Shown here: positions 1-5,453 of the stretch, piece by piece
Position numbering within the stretch: position 1 is the first letter of the stretch
Layout of the letters: every line of letters starts with the position of its first letter
DNA from: Cypionkella sp.
GTDB lineage: Bacteria > Pseudomonadota > Alphaproteobacteria > Rhodobacterales > Rhodobacteraceae
Assembly: GCA_018063485.1 (NCBI GenBank)
Contig: JAGPBG010000161.1
Span: 1 to 5,817 of the forward strand
Reading direction: 5' to 3'
DNA length: 5,817 bases
Translations under genes and position numbers: made by a program
Notes under the pieces: generated by a model
Seen by the model: only the letters and a program-made list of their open reading frames with translations
Databases searched by the model: none
Told to the model about the DNA's origin: nothing

Positions 1-443
1 GCTTCCGACACCCGCCGAAATCCGCATTTTTCCAGCACCCGCGCCGAGGCAGGATTATCGGCAAAGACCCCTGCTGACAGGGCCGACAGGCCAAAGCGAG
101 CGAACAGAAAGCCACAAAAGCCGCGCACCGCTTCCTGAGCATAGCCGTTTCCCGAGGCGGCGGCTGTCATGGCATAGAAAATTTCTGGCGTTGGATCATC
201 CGATACTCCGATCCAACCCAACCACTCACCCTTTGCCTCGACCGACAGACGAAAGCGCAGTTTGCCCTGCCAGGCCCACTCGCCAACAAAGGCCCTGGCC
301 TCGTCATGGGTCCAGTCAGGTGAGAACATGAACAGCATCCGTGCCACCTCGGGCCGGGTAACAAGGGCGTGAATGTCTCCCACATCGGCCTGCGCCATCG
401 GGCGCAGACACAGCCGCGGCGTGGTGATCAGGGCCGTAGCCAT
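1..443 (-). CDS. GNAT N-acetyltransferase, 3' end cut by window edge
   Basis: This is a RimJ/RimL-like GNAT acetyltransferase, a family that moves an acetyl group from acetyl-CoA to an amine; the substrate cannot be told. The first 147 codons are present and the frame is still open at the left edge. The protein begins MATALITTPRLCLRPMAQAD, the usual opening 'TPRLxLRP' strand of this subfamily. Motif A is around residues 88-106 (IFYAMTAAASGNGYAQEAV; the GNGYA stretch is the acetyl-CoA pyrophosphate loop). Motif B is DNPASARVLEKCGF at 129-142. The start ATG directly follows the TAG of the upstream GNAT gene with no base between, in the same frame. No strong ribosome binding site is seen, so translational coupling is likely. 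The two proteins are paralogues, sharing DNPxSARVL and the N-terminal LRP strand, which suggests an old tandem duplication. The family is secure; the role is unknown. Confidence 0.88.
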   Translation of the reverse strand, partial: MATALITTPRLCLRPMAQADVGDIHALVTRPEVARMLFMFSPDWTHDEARAFVGEWAWQGKLRFRLSVEAKGEWLGWIGVSDDPTPEIFYAMTAAASGNGYAQEAVRGFCGFLFARFGLSALSAGVFADNPASARVLEKCGFRRVSE

Positions 444-1013
444 CTAGTCGAGTTTCTTGATATAGGTCCAGATCGGCACAATCGCCCCACGCGCCACCGA
501 AAAAGACTCGGCATCGCCCAGATATTCAAAGCCCGCATTGCTGAGAACGCGCGCCGAGCCGGGATTATCCTGAAAAATCTTGGCAAAAATCGTGCGGTTT
601 TTCTGTGGGTTAGCGGCGATCAAGGCACGAACGGCCTCAGAGGCGATCCCGGTGTTCCAAAACGCCGGGGCCACCCAAAAGCCGATTTCCGACTGTGCCC
701 GATCCATCCGTTTCAGGCTGATCACGCCCAGAACCTCGGACAGGCCCGAGGTCGATCCATCCATCACCCAGATATCCTCATCGCCCTTGCCAGACATGGC
801 GCGGCTCACAAAAGCCTCGGCAGCACCGGGCGGCAGCGGGTGGGGGATCGAATGGGTGGCCTCGGCCACGCGCCGATCACCCGAATACATCTCGATCAAC
901 CCCTCATCCGAGCGGTGCACCGGGCGCAATGCAAAGCGGCCCGCAGCGATTTCACCGGGCAAATTGCCCACAGGCTTTGCAGCCCGCAACTGGTCTATCA
1001 TATCCAAAGACAT
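444..1013 (-). CDS. GNAT N-acetyltransferase (189 aa)
   Basis: This is a complete GNAT-family acetyltransferase of RimJ/RimL type. Visible parts are the N-terminal strand GRFALRPVHRSD (25-36), the strand VLGVISLKR (94-102), motif A EIGFWVAPAFWNTGIASEAV (109-128, with the acetyl-CoA loop NTGIA), and motif B DNPGSARVLSNAGFEYLG (149-166). I start it at the ATG at 1013 because GAGGAGGGG lies just upstream at good spacing. An in-frame start at 1094 would put the N-terminus inside the rpmA terminator hairpin, and its extra residues look like nothing. It lies about 137 bp downstream of rpmA, beyond that hairpin, so it may rely on read-through or on a promoter I could not identify. It directly abuts the next GNAT gene. 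Its position after rplU-rpmA matches a recurring order in Rhodobacterales, but no functional link to the ribosome is shown. Substrate unknown. Confidence 0.9.
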   Translation of the reverse strand: MSLDMIDQLRAAKPVGNLPGEIAAGRFALRPVHRSDEGLIEMYSGDRRVAEATHSIPHPLPPGAAEAFVSRAMSGKGDEDIWVMDGSTSGLSEVLGVISLKRMDRAQSEIGFWVAPAFWNTGIASEAVRALIAANPQKNRTIFAKIFQDNPGSARVLSNAGFEYLGDAESFSVARGAIVPIWTYIKKLD

Positions 1014-1094
1014 GGCCCCTCCTCGAAGCGCATGATGGGTTGCCCCTTGATCGACATGTGCATCCCACTTCAACAGTGCAAGCCCATATAGCAA

Positions 1095-1122
1095 AAGGGA
1101 CCGGCCTCTCAGCCGATCCCTT
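1095..1122 (-). terminator. Rho-independent terminator after rpmA
   Basis: Read on the minus strand, an 11-bp stem (AAGGGATCGGC against GCCGGTCCCTT, one T-G wobble) closes a 6-base loop and ends in TTTTGC. It begins 28 bases after the rpmA stop. On the plus strand the same hairpin is followed by a short T-rich stretch (TTCTTT), so it could work weakly both ways, though nothing on the plus strand needs it. The T-run is short, so termination may be partial and let some transcription into the GNAT pair. Confidence 0.75.
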
Positions 1123-1143
1123 CTTTACAGACACTTTGTAAAG
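1123..1143 (-). other. Small inverted repeat next to the terminator
   Basis: A perfect 7-bp inverted repeat, CTTTACA / TGTAAAG, with a 7-base loop sits between the rpmA stop codon and the main terminator hairpin, touching the latter. On the minus strand it is not followed by a T-run, so it is not a terminator by itself. It could protect the 3' end of the rplU-rpmA transcript from exonucleases or be a protein-binding site. Role unknown. Confidence 0.4.
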
Positions 1144-1150
1144 GTTCGGC

Positions 1151-1420
1151 TTACTCGGCTGCCTCCACAGCGGGGAGAACCGAAATAAAAGTGCGGCCCT
1201 TGAGGCCTTTCTTGAAGGTGACATGGCCTTCGACCTTGGCAAAGATCGTGTGATCCACGCCCATGCCAACGCCGACACCGGGGAACCAGGTGGTTCCGCG
1301 CTGACGCACGATGATATTGCCCGGAATGGCGACCTGGCCGCCGAACAGTTTCACGCCGAGACGACGGCCAGCCGAGTCGCGACCGTTGCGCGATGAGCCG
1401 CCTGCTTTCTTGTGTGCCAT
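1151..1420 (-). CDS. rpmA: 50S ribosomal protein L27
   Basis: bL27 is a protein of the large ribosomal subunit whose N-terminal tail reaches the peptidyl-transferase centre. The 89-residue product starts [20 protein letters not shown], the canonical L27 N-terminus, and continues with the typical [20 protein letters not shown] and GRTFISV blocks; length is normal. There is no Firmicutes-type cleavable N-terminal extension. The start is fixed by AAGGAG 9 bases upstream; this ribosome binding site lies inside the last two codons (Lys-Glu) of rplU. The gene follows rplU after 6 bases and is surely co-transcribed with it, giving matched L21 and L27 supply. A terminator hairpin follows. Confidence 0.98.
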   Translation of the reverse strand: MAHKKAGGSSRNGRDSAGRRLGVKLFGGQVAIPGNIIVRQRGTTWFPGVGVGMGVDHTIFAKVEGHVTFKKGLKGRTFISVLPAVEAAE

Positions 1421-1426
1421 GGGGGA

Positions 1427-1879
1427 TTACTCCTTAGCAGCAGCGGCCTTGGCGGCACGCTTGGGTTTTGCGGGGGCTTCGGCGGCAGCAGCCGGAGCGG
1501 TGTTATGTGCGGCACGGCGCGCATCGGCGGTGCCGGTGGCGGCATTGACGCCCGATTTCTCGGCGCCATTGGCCAGCACTTCGGTCACGCGAACCAGCGT
1601 CAGGTGCTGACGGTGGCCTTTGGTGCGCTGCGAGCTGTGCTTGCGACGGCGCTTGACGTAGTGGATGACCTTTTCACCCTTGATCTGGTCGATCACTTCG
1701 GCCTGAACGGCAGCCCCTTGAACGAAAGGCGCACCAATGGTCAGCGTGTCGCCACCCAACATCAAAATATCGTTGAACTGGATTTTTTCACCAGCGATGG
1801 CTGCCAGCTTTTCAACGCGCAGAACGTCACCCGCCTGCACTTTGTATTGCTTGCCACCGGTCTTGAGGACCGCGAACAT
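1427..1879 (-). CDS. rplU: 50S ribosomal protein L21 with long C-terminal tail
   Basis: bL21 binds 23S rRNA in the large subunit. The 150-residue product opens MFAVLKTGGKQYKVQAGD and carries the rRNA-binding signature YVKRRRKHSSQRTKGHRQ (74-91) followed by LTLVRV, so the L21 domain ends near residue 103. Residues from about 104 to 150 form an Ala/Lys/Pro-rich tail ending in AKPKRAAKAAAAKE. Such tails are common in alphaproteobacterial L21 but absent from E. coli L21 (about 103 residues), and this one is probably disordered. The start at 1879 has GAAGGAAAG upstream. An in-frame opening that reaches 1972 lacks L21 homology and is 5' leader. It is transcribed from the promoter at 2014-2042 and continues into rpmA. 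Confidence 0.97.
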   Translation of the reverse strand: MFAVLKTGGKQYKVQAGDVLRVEKLAAIAGEKIQFNDILMLGGDTLTIGAPFVQGAAVQAEVIDQIKGEKVIHYVKRRRKHSSQRTKGHRQHLTLVRVTEVLANGAEKSGVNAATGTADARRAAHNTAPAAAAEAPAKPKRAAKAAAAKE

Positions 1880-2007
1880 GGTCTTTCCTTCTCTTGTGCT
1901 CCGCGTCCTGCGGCCCCTTGCGGAGTTGGTGGGTTGCCCCGCCTTCGGACTGCGCGCCCCTTGGGGCGTCATTGAATAGAATCCTGGCCACTCAAAGGCA
2001 GCCGGGA
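1880..2007 (-). promoter_or_regulatory. 5' leader of the rplU-rpmA transcript
   Basis: The predicted transcript start (near 2007) leaves about 130 bases before the rplU ATG. On the minus strand it contains a GC-rich palindrome CGCCCC-AA-GGGGCG (1955-1968) and later G/C-rich blocks (CCGAAGGCGGGGC, CCGCAGGACGCGG) that could fold, then the ribosome binding site near 1886-1893. Leaders of ribosomal protein operons are often autoregulatory. L21 leaders are described in Firmicutes, but I do not recognise a known leader motif here. Regulation is inference from length and folding potential. Confidence 0.35.
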
Positions 2008-2013
2008 CGCGCG

Positions 2014-2042
2014 CTTATCACGACTGCCGCGCGCAAAGTCAA
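2014..2042 (-). promoter_or_regulatory. Sigma-70-type promoter for rplU-rpmA
   Basis: On the minus strand a -35 box TTGACT (2037-2042) and a -10 box GATAAG (2014-2019) are separated by exactly 17 bases. The -35 matches consensus at 5 of 6 positions and the -10 at 4 of 6, as expected for a strong housekeeping promoter in a GC-rich alphaproteobacterium. It lies just past the stop of the DUF2059 gene and upstream of rplU in the right orientation. Transcription should start near 2007. Confidence 0.65.
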
Positions 2043-2069
2043 GCACGGCCCGCAGATAATTGCCAACTC

Positions 2070-2948
2070 TCAGATATCTTCGCCCTGCAACTGACGCGCC
2101 ACGGCAAGCCCAAGGTTTTTCGACACATCTTTATAGACCGCCTCGAAAGCCTGAAACAAGGCAGCGTTCAGTTTCTTGCCCGCAGGCGTCTGGGAGAACG
2201 CGATATATTCGGCAAATTCCGCGTCACTCAAAGACTGATAGGCCATCGCCATGAACGGATAAAGCCAATCCGCAGTCTCGCTGCGCACCGCCTCTTCCTG
2301 CTCCCAAACCTGTGCGATCATATCCTGATCCGTCATTCCATCGTCCAGACCGCCGTCTTCGGACATCCCTTGATAGAAAGCCAGATTTGAATTGAGCGCC
2401 CCCATGACGTTGGAATTGATCAGATCATTGGCCTGGGCAAATTGTTCCAACGCCGCGATCCTGGGCGAAGCCTGCGCTTTGAGAGCGTCATAGGCGGCAA
2501 CTGCGGTTTCTTCCGCCGCATCATCCAGCATCGCGCGCCGGGTGGAAACTTCCAGCCCGACAACGCGCTGGCCAAGTGGCGAGCCAAAAAATGCCACGCC
2601 CGCTGCCACAGATTGAGGGTCATCCTTCAACGCTGCGGCAAAGGCCTGATCGAACAGCGCCTTGGTCCGGCCCGCGTCATAAATCATCGCCACCGACGCC
2701 GCCCAGGGCCCGCCGCCCTCGCCCGGAAACATGTCATTCTCCAGACCGGCACCATAGCTGATCCCTTCCTGGCGCATCACATCGAAAATGGCGGGAAGCT
2801 GCAACAAATCGCTCAGGGTGGTGATTTGTGCCGCAGCCTGCTGCAAGTTGATCTGCCCATCGGGTGCGGCGGCATCAGCCCAAACCGCACCCGGCAAGGC
2901 CACTCCCAGACAAAACCCTAGCGCGCGCAAGTGCCTGCCCAAGCCCAT
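2070..2948 (-). CDS. Secreted DUF2059-type protein
   Basis: This is probably a periplasmic protein of unknown function. The start at 2948 is chosen because residues 1-24 form a clear Sec signal peptide (MGLGRHLRALGFCLGVALPG, then AVWA, likely cleaved before DAA), with AGGGAG about 10 bases upstream of the ATG; the in-frame opening further upstream has no such logic. The mature part is acidic and helical. Near the C-terminus LSDAEFAEYIAFSQTPAGKK (240-259) and the helix after it match the DUF2059 pattern (acidic helix, aromatic residue, S/T-P-x-G-x-K/R). A second, similar block, VAFFGSPLGQRV (118-129), lies in the N-terminal half, so the protein appears to hold two copies. It is 292 residues, longer than a single DUF2059 protein. 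It stands alone, divergent from the tRNA-Ser gene. The family call is from memory of the pattern; its function is not known. Confidence 0.8.
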   Translation of the reverse strand: MGLGRHLRALGFCLGVALPGAVWADAAAPDGQINLQQAAAQITTLSDLLQLPAIFDVMRQEGISYGAGLENDMFPGEGGGPWAASVAMIYDAGRTKALFDQAFAAALKDDPQSVAAGVAFFGSPLGQRVVGLEVSTRRAMLDDAAEETAVAAYDALKAQASPRIAALEQFAQANDLINSNVMGALNSNLAFYQGMSEDGGLDDGMTDQDMIAQVWEQEEAVRSETADWLYPFMAMAYQSLSDAEFAEYIAFSQTPAGKKLNAALFQAFEAVYKDVSKNLGLAVARQLQGEDI

Positions 2949-3083
2949 GACGAAACACTCCCTGTTCACATTCGCGCCATGGCTATTCGGTCCATCATGC
3001 CGTGCCAAGCCGAGAAATGGCCCCGGTTGATCACGTTTGGCACAGCCCCGGCCAAGAACCCTGCGCCGGCTCACGTTTTGGGC

Positions 3084-3111
3084 TTGCAAGCCAACCTCAC
3101 CCCAGCTAAAT
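3084..3111 (+). promoter_or_regulatory. Possible promoter of tRNA-Ser
   Basis: TTGCAA (3084-3089) and CTAAAT (3106-3111) are separated by 16 bases and lie upstream of the tRNA in the right orientation, giving a start near 3118, about 17 bases before the mature 5' end. Both boxes are only partial matches, so this is a candidate rather than a firm call. Confidence 0.35.
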
Positions 3112-3134
3112 CCGCCCCACGAAGGCCCAGCTGC

Positions 3135-3224
3135 GGAGAGGTGGCAGAGTGGTCGAATGCGGCGGTCTCGAAAACCGTTGTCGGTTTGCGCCGACCCAGG
3201 GTTCGAATCCCTGTCTCTCCGCCA
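3135..3224 (+). tRNA. tRNA-Ser (anticodon CGA)
   Basis: A full class II tRNA folds here. The acceptor stem GGAGAGG pairs with TCTCTCC (last pair G-T), followed by discriminator G and an encoded CCA (3222-3224). The D arm begins GCAGAGTGG and closes with GC. The anticodon stem GCGGT/ACCGT holds the loop CTCGAAA, so the anticodon is CGA, reading UCG serine codons. The long variable arm with a TCGG/CCGA stem is the serine hallmark. The T arm is CAGGG-TTCGAAT-CCCTG. Its 3' end abuts AT-rich DNA and a phage-like operon, so it is probably the attachment site of an integrated element; the gene itself is intact. Confidence 0.97.
3199..3224 (+). other. Putative attachment-site core in tRNA-Ser 3' end
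   Basis: The T-arm and acceptor 3' half of a tRNA is the classic crossover site for tyrosine integrases. Here it marks the change from core genes to phage-like genes on the 3' side. The matching copy at the other end of the element would lie beyond the right edge, and no second copy occurs in this window. The call rests on context, and no integrase gene is visible. Confidence 0.4.
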
Positions 3225-3430
3225 TTAGGCATTGAAATCATTAAATAATTTGGTGATTTTCTTGACCTACCCCACAACATACCCCACATAGAAAAAACGC
3301 TTGGAAACTTTGTGGCGTGCGTTTGATTGCAAGGAATTGCGGATAACTCTTTGTGAGCGAAGTCGTCGCGCAGAGATTTTTCTATCCGGCCCGGTGATGT
3401 GGTGAAGGCGCTGGGCTTCAACGCCTCCCC
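3225..3430. other. Gene-free boundary segment between tRNA-Ser and the operon
   Basis: I see no credible gene here. The first 40 bases are strikingly AT-rich (ATTAAATAATTT core), unlike the surroundings. A weak stem AAATCA/TGATTT with a 13-base loop (about 3236-3260) runs into TTTTC and could end tRNA transcription. Two TACCCCACA repeats follow at 3268-3288. On the minus strand, just past the stop of the last operon gene, a 6-bp hairpin (3407-3425) lacks a T-run and is at best a poor terminator. On the plus strand a 25-codon open stretch ends at 3434 without a start codon. Confidence 0.5.
3268..3288. repeat. Two direct TACCCCACA repeats, 12-bp period
   Basis: TACCCCACA occurs at 3268-3276 and again at 3280-3288 in the same orientation. 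The 12-bp period puts the copies about one helical turn apart. They lie 44-64 bases past the tRNA 3' end, on the element side. Short, phased direct repeats near a tRNA attachment core are typical arm-type binding sites for integrases or excisionases. I see no further copies in the window. The role is inferred from position and spacing. Confidence 0.55.
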
Positions 3431-3703
3431 CTAGGGTATGCTGGCAATCGTCTCTTTTGCCAGCCGCGCGATTCCTACGGTCATGCGCTGCAACTCGATC
3501 ACCGCATTGCTGCGCCCGCCGTGCTTCCAAGCGCCATTGGCGGGGCCAGTTGGCGCACCACCGCCCGCGCCGTGCATCCGGCACACTTTCCAGCCATTGA
3601 CGGCAGGGGCTTTGCACCGCCTGCCTGTTGCCTTGGCCTTCGCATGGCATTTTGTCGCGGCGTGTGCAGTGCGCATGGGGTTGGCGTTATTTTCCATCAT
3701 CAC
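3431..3703 (-). CDS. Small Cys/His protein, HGGxSTG-like
   Basis: This 90-residue basic protein resembles small phage-associated proteins annotated by their HGGxSTG motif. It has Cys19, Cys30, Cys41 and His44 in the pattern C-x10-C-x10-C-x2-H (ending CRMHG), which looks like a small zinc-binding knuckle. A Gly-rich segment (MHGAGGGAPTGPANGAWKHG, 43-62) replaces the usual HGGxSTGPRT, followed by a C-terminal helix. Family members often sit in prophages and near terminase or replication genes; their function is not established. Three starts are possible in a row: GTG 3703, ATG 3700 and ATG 3697. The GTG overlaps the preceding stop by 4 bp (GTGA), and a G-rich run upstream may serve as ribosome binding site. 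It is the last gene of the operon, nearest the tRNA. DNA or RNA binding is inference from the Cys/His pattern and charge. Confidence 0.75.
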   Translation of the reverse strand: MMMENNANPMRTAHAATKCHAKAKATGRRCKAPAVNGWKVCRMHGAGGGAPTGPANGAWKHGGRSNAVIELQRMTVGIARLAKETIASIP

Positions 3704-4326
3704 CCCGCCCCCCCATGCGCCACGGCCCCGACAATCGCCTGTCCGCCCGCGTTCACGGTCACATGCTCCACGGTCACTTTTTGCTGTCCGCCCGTGCGGT
3801 AGCGTTTAAAGGCTTCCATCTGCATGGCGTAGGTTCGGGCCAGCTTGTTCAGCGCGCGTTCTGCGGCGTCCTGTTGGGGGATTGTATCCACATGGTTCAA
3901 TCGCCGCGCCATCATCATCGTGGCTTGATGGATTGCCCCCATCTGCACCGTAAGCATGGCCTCCAACTCGTCGCGGGGCTGCACCCCTCGCACCACTGAC
4001 AGCAGGAAGTTGCTTGCGCCCTCATCAATCGTGCGACCGGGCGCACCGATAGCGGCCATGTGTCCTTGCATCCCTGACATAAACGCCGGGTCGCAGGTGC
4101 CAAGGTCTGCCATCATCAGGATATGCGCCAAGGCAGGATCATCGTGGACAAAGGTGATTTGCAGCCCGCCATCTTTGATTTTCAGCTTCATCGGCGGGCC
4201 ATCGGCTCTTGCAGCCTGTTTTGCCGCGACCGCCTTGATGCGGTCCTGTTGTGCTTTTGGAAAATTGGTCAGGGCGGTTTTGGTTTCGGGGTTGACGGTC
4301 ATGTGAGGTTGAACCCTTCGTTTCAT
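3700..4326 (-). CDS. Conserved-looking hypothetical protein (208 aa)
   Basis: I cannot assign a function. The N-terminal 50 residues are basic and helical. Residues 46-61 (MKLKIKDGGLQITFVH) look like two strands. Residues 62-175 are mainly helical and Met-rich (LTVQMGAIHQATMMMARRLN at 125-144). The C-terminus has the compact motif RYRTGGQQKVTVEHVTV, then NAGGQAIVG (176-200), which I recall from hypothetical proteins in alphaproteobacterial phage-like regions. The start at 4326 overlaps the primase stop as ATGA but has no ribosome binding site. ATG at 4302 (MTVNPETKT) has GAAGGG 11 bases upstream and is a real alternative. It overlaps the next gene by 4 bp (GTGA). The last codons include a run of seven G on the coding strand, prone to slippage or sequencing error. 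There is no signal peptide or membrane segment. Confidence 0.75.
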   Translation of the reverse strand: MKRRVQPHMTVNPETKTALTNFPKAQQDRIKAVAAKQAARADGPPMKLKIKDGGLQITFVHDDPALAHILMMADLGTCDPAFMSGMQGHMAAIGAPGRTIDEGASNFLLSVVRGVQPRDELEAMLTVQMGAIHQATMMMARRLNHVDTIPQQDAAERALNKLARTYAMQMEAFKRYRTGGQQKVTVEHVTVNAGGQAIVGAVAHGGAG

Positions 4327-5453
4327 GTGGTTGGAATTCGCGCGTCATAAGTAAGTCTTAGACCCTTCCCCCCTGTCTTACCCTGCCTTGGGCTGGTGAT
4401 CGGTGCCACGTTGTCGGCTTGGGTTGCGGCAAGGCTTGGACGGGTCAGCGCGTAGGTCTGGCATTTTGACCCCGCCCGATGATTGCTTGCCAGTCGCAAC
4501 AGCCCAGCGCCTTCCAGTGTGCGACGTGCGGCCCGAAGGCGCGGCGTCGAAAGGTTCAACAGGCCAGCGGCACGCATGGCGGCAAAGTCCAAGGGGAAGC
4601 GTTTGCCGTGGGCATGGCCGTGCTGATCCTGCAATGTCACCAGCAGGGCGATTGCATCCGCGCCATTGGCTTGGCCGCGCAGGGCGTCCAAGGCCAGCCG
4701 AAGCACAGGGAACGCACTGTCACGGCCTCGATAGATGCGGTTCTCAAGGCGGCATTTCCACGCCCAAGCCGCGATGCCCTGCAACTCACTATCGGGCATG
4801 GTCGCCGGATCTGCACACCAATCGTCGCGGATGCCCGCAAGGTTGGCTTGCAACTCGTCGGGGCTATCCACCAGTTCCACCATGCGCATGGCCTCTTTCA
4901 CCAATTCAACATGGCGATGCCCGGTCAGCATCGGCGCAGGGTTTGTTTGCAGGGCGGTGCTGATCACGGGCAAGGCGTCTTGGCCCAAAAGCCCCTTGAT
5001 CGGATGATAAAACCCGCCATCGGGGCGCAGCGACAGCGGCCCGACCACATAGCTGCGCGGCCCGGTCTTGATATCCACGGGCAAGCCTTCGCCGCGCAGG
5101 TTCGGCACGGCCCCGCCCGCACGATAGTATAGATGCCGCCCGCGCGGGGTTTTGACGTGGACAGGGCTTTGACCAAACCGCGCTTCCATCTGCCCGACAA
5201 GTGCGGCGTCGTCGGTGTCACAGTCGATCACCGCCAAGCCATCCAGCCGCACCCCATAGGCTTGCGAGCCTGCGCGATGCATCGGGGCCAAGATCCGCAT
5301 CAATGACAGGCCGGGGCCAGCCCATGCGCGCAAGAGCGGGGCTTTGCCATCCGCACCACCGCCCAAAGGCAAGAGGGGCAGGCCCGCCCCTTTCAAGCGG
5401 GCCAACTCGTTGCGGATCGGTTCGGGCAATGTGGGAACCCGAAGGGCTGTCAT
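4323..5453 (-). CDS. PrimPol-type DNA primase/polymerase with C-terminal winged-helix-like region
   Basis: This is a bifunctional DNA primase/polymerase of the archaeo-eukaryotic PrimPol superfamily, used by phages and plasmids to prime their own replication. Residues about 23-150 carry the domain: the N-terminal LPLLPLGGGADGKAPLLRAW, the metal-binding pair in LAVIDCDTDD (Asp77, Asp79), the nucleotide-binding KTPRGRHLYY (His107), and the third acidic residue in VDIKTGPRSYVVGP (Asp127). The active site therefore looks complete. Residues about 285-340 (FAAMRAAGLLNLSTPRLRAA, then RRTLEGAGLLRL, ending CQTYALTRP) look like a winged helix. No Walker A or other helicase motif is present in the 376 residues, so a helicase must come from elsewhere. 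I start it at 5453 because GGGGAGGG lies 7 bases upstream and the ATG overlaps the mini-gene stop (ATGA). The in-frame opening to 5585 would cover that mini-gene. Confidence 0.88.
   Translation of the reverse strand: MTALRVPTLPEPIRNELARLKGAGLPLLPLGGGADGKAPLLRAWAGPGLSLMRILAPMHRAGSQAYGVRLDGLAVIDCDTDDAALVGQMEARFGQSPVHVKTPRGRHLYYRAGGAVPNLRGEGLPVDIKTGPRSYVVGPLSLRPDGGFYHPIKGLLGQDALPVISTALQTNPAPMLTGHRHVELVKEAMRMVELVDSPDELQANLAGIRDDWCADPATMPDSELQGIAAWAWKCRLENRIYRGRDSAFPVLRLALDALRGQANGADAIALLVTLQDQHGHAHGKRFPLDFAAMRAAGLLNLSTPRLRAARRTLEGAGLLRLASNHRAGSKCQTYALTRPSLAATQADNVAPITSPRQGKTGGKGLRLTYDARIPTT

Noticed and set aside
369..1141. Plus-strand open frames opposite the GNAT genes
   Set aside because: They are shadows of two clear GNAT genes, with no recognisable motifs or ribosome binding sites.
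1880..1972. N-terminal extension of L21
   Set aside because: L21 proteins begin at MFAVLKTGGK, which has a proper ribosome binding site; the extension is leader sequence.
1412..1979. Plus-strand open frames opposite rplU
   Set aside because: They are antisense to a secure L21 gene; open only because of GC-rich codon bias.
2931..3248. Plus-strand frames across the tRNA (GEVAEWSNAAVSKTVVGLRR and SGRMRRSRKPLS types)
   Set aside because: They are translations of the tRNA-Ser gene itself; the tRNA explains the conservation.
3268..3288. CRISPR-like repeat
   Set aside because: There are only two 9-bp copies with a 3-bp gap, with no spacers of CRISPR length.
3071..3421. Minus-strand frame across the tRNA (contains GETGIRTLGRRKPTTVFET)
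   Set aside because: This is the antisense reading of tRNA-Ser, a well-known false protein in databases.
3267..3650. Minus-strand 127-codon frame overlapping the Cys/His gene
   Set aside because: It is out of frame with the better-supported 90-residue protein and runs into the boundary segment without motifs.
4403..5132. Long plus-strand frames opposite the PrimPol gene
   Set aside because: They lie antisense to a protein with an intact catalytic motif set, and their composition is that of a complement frame.
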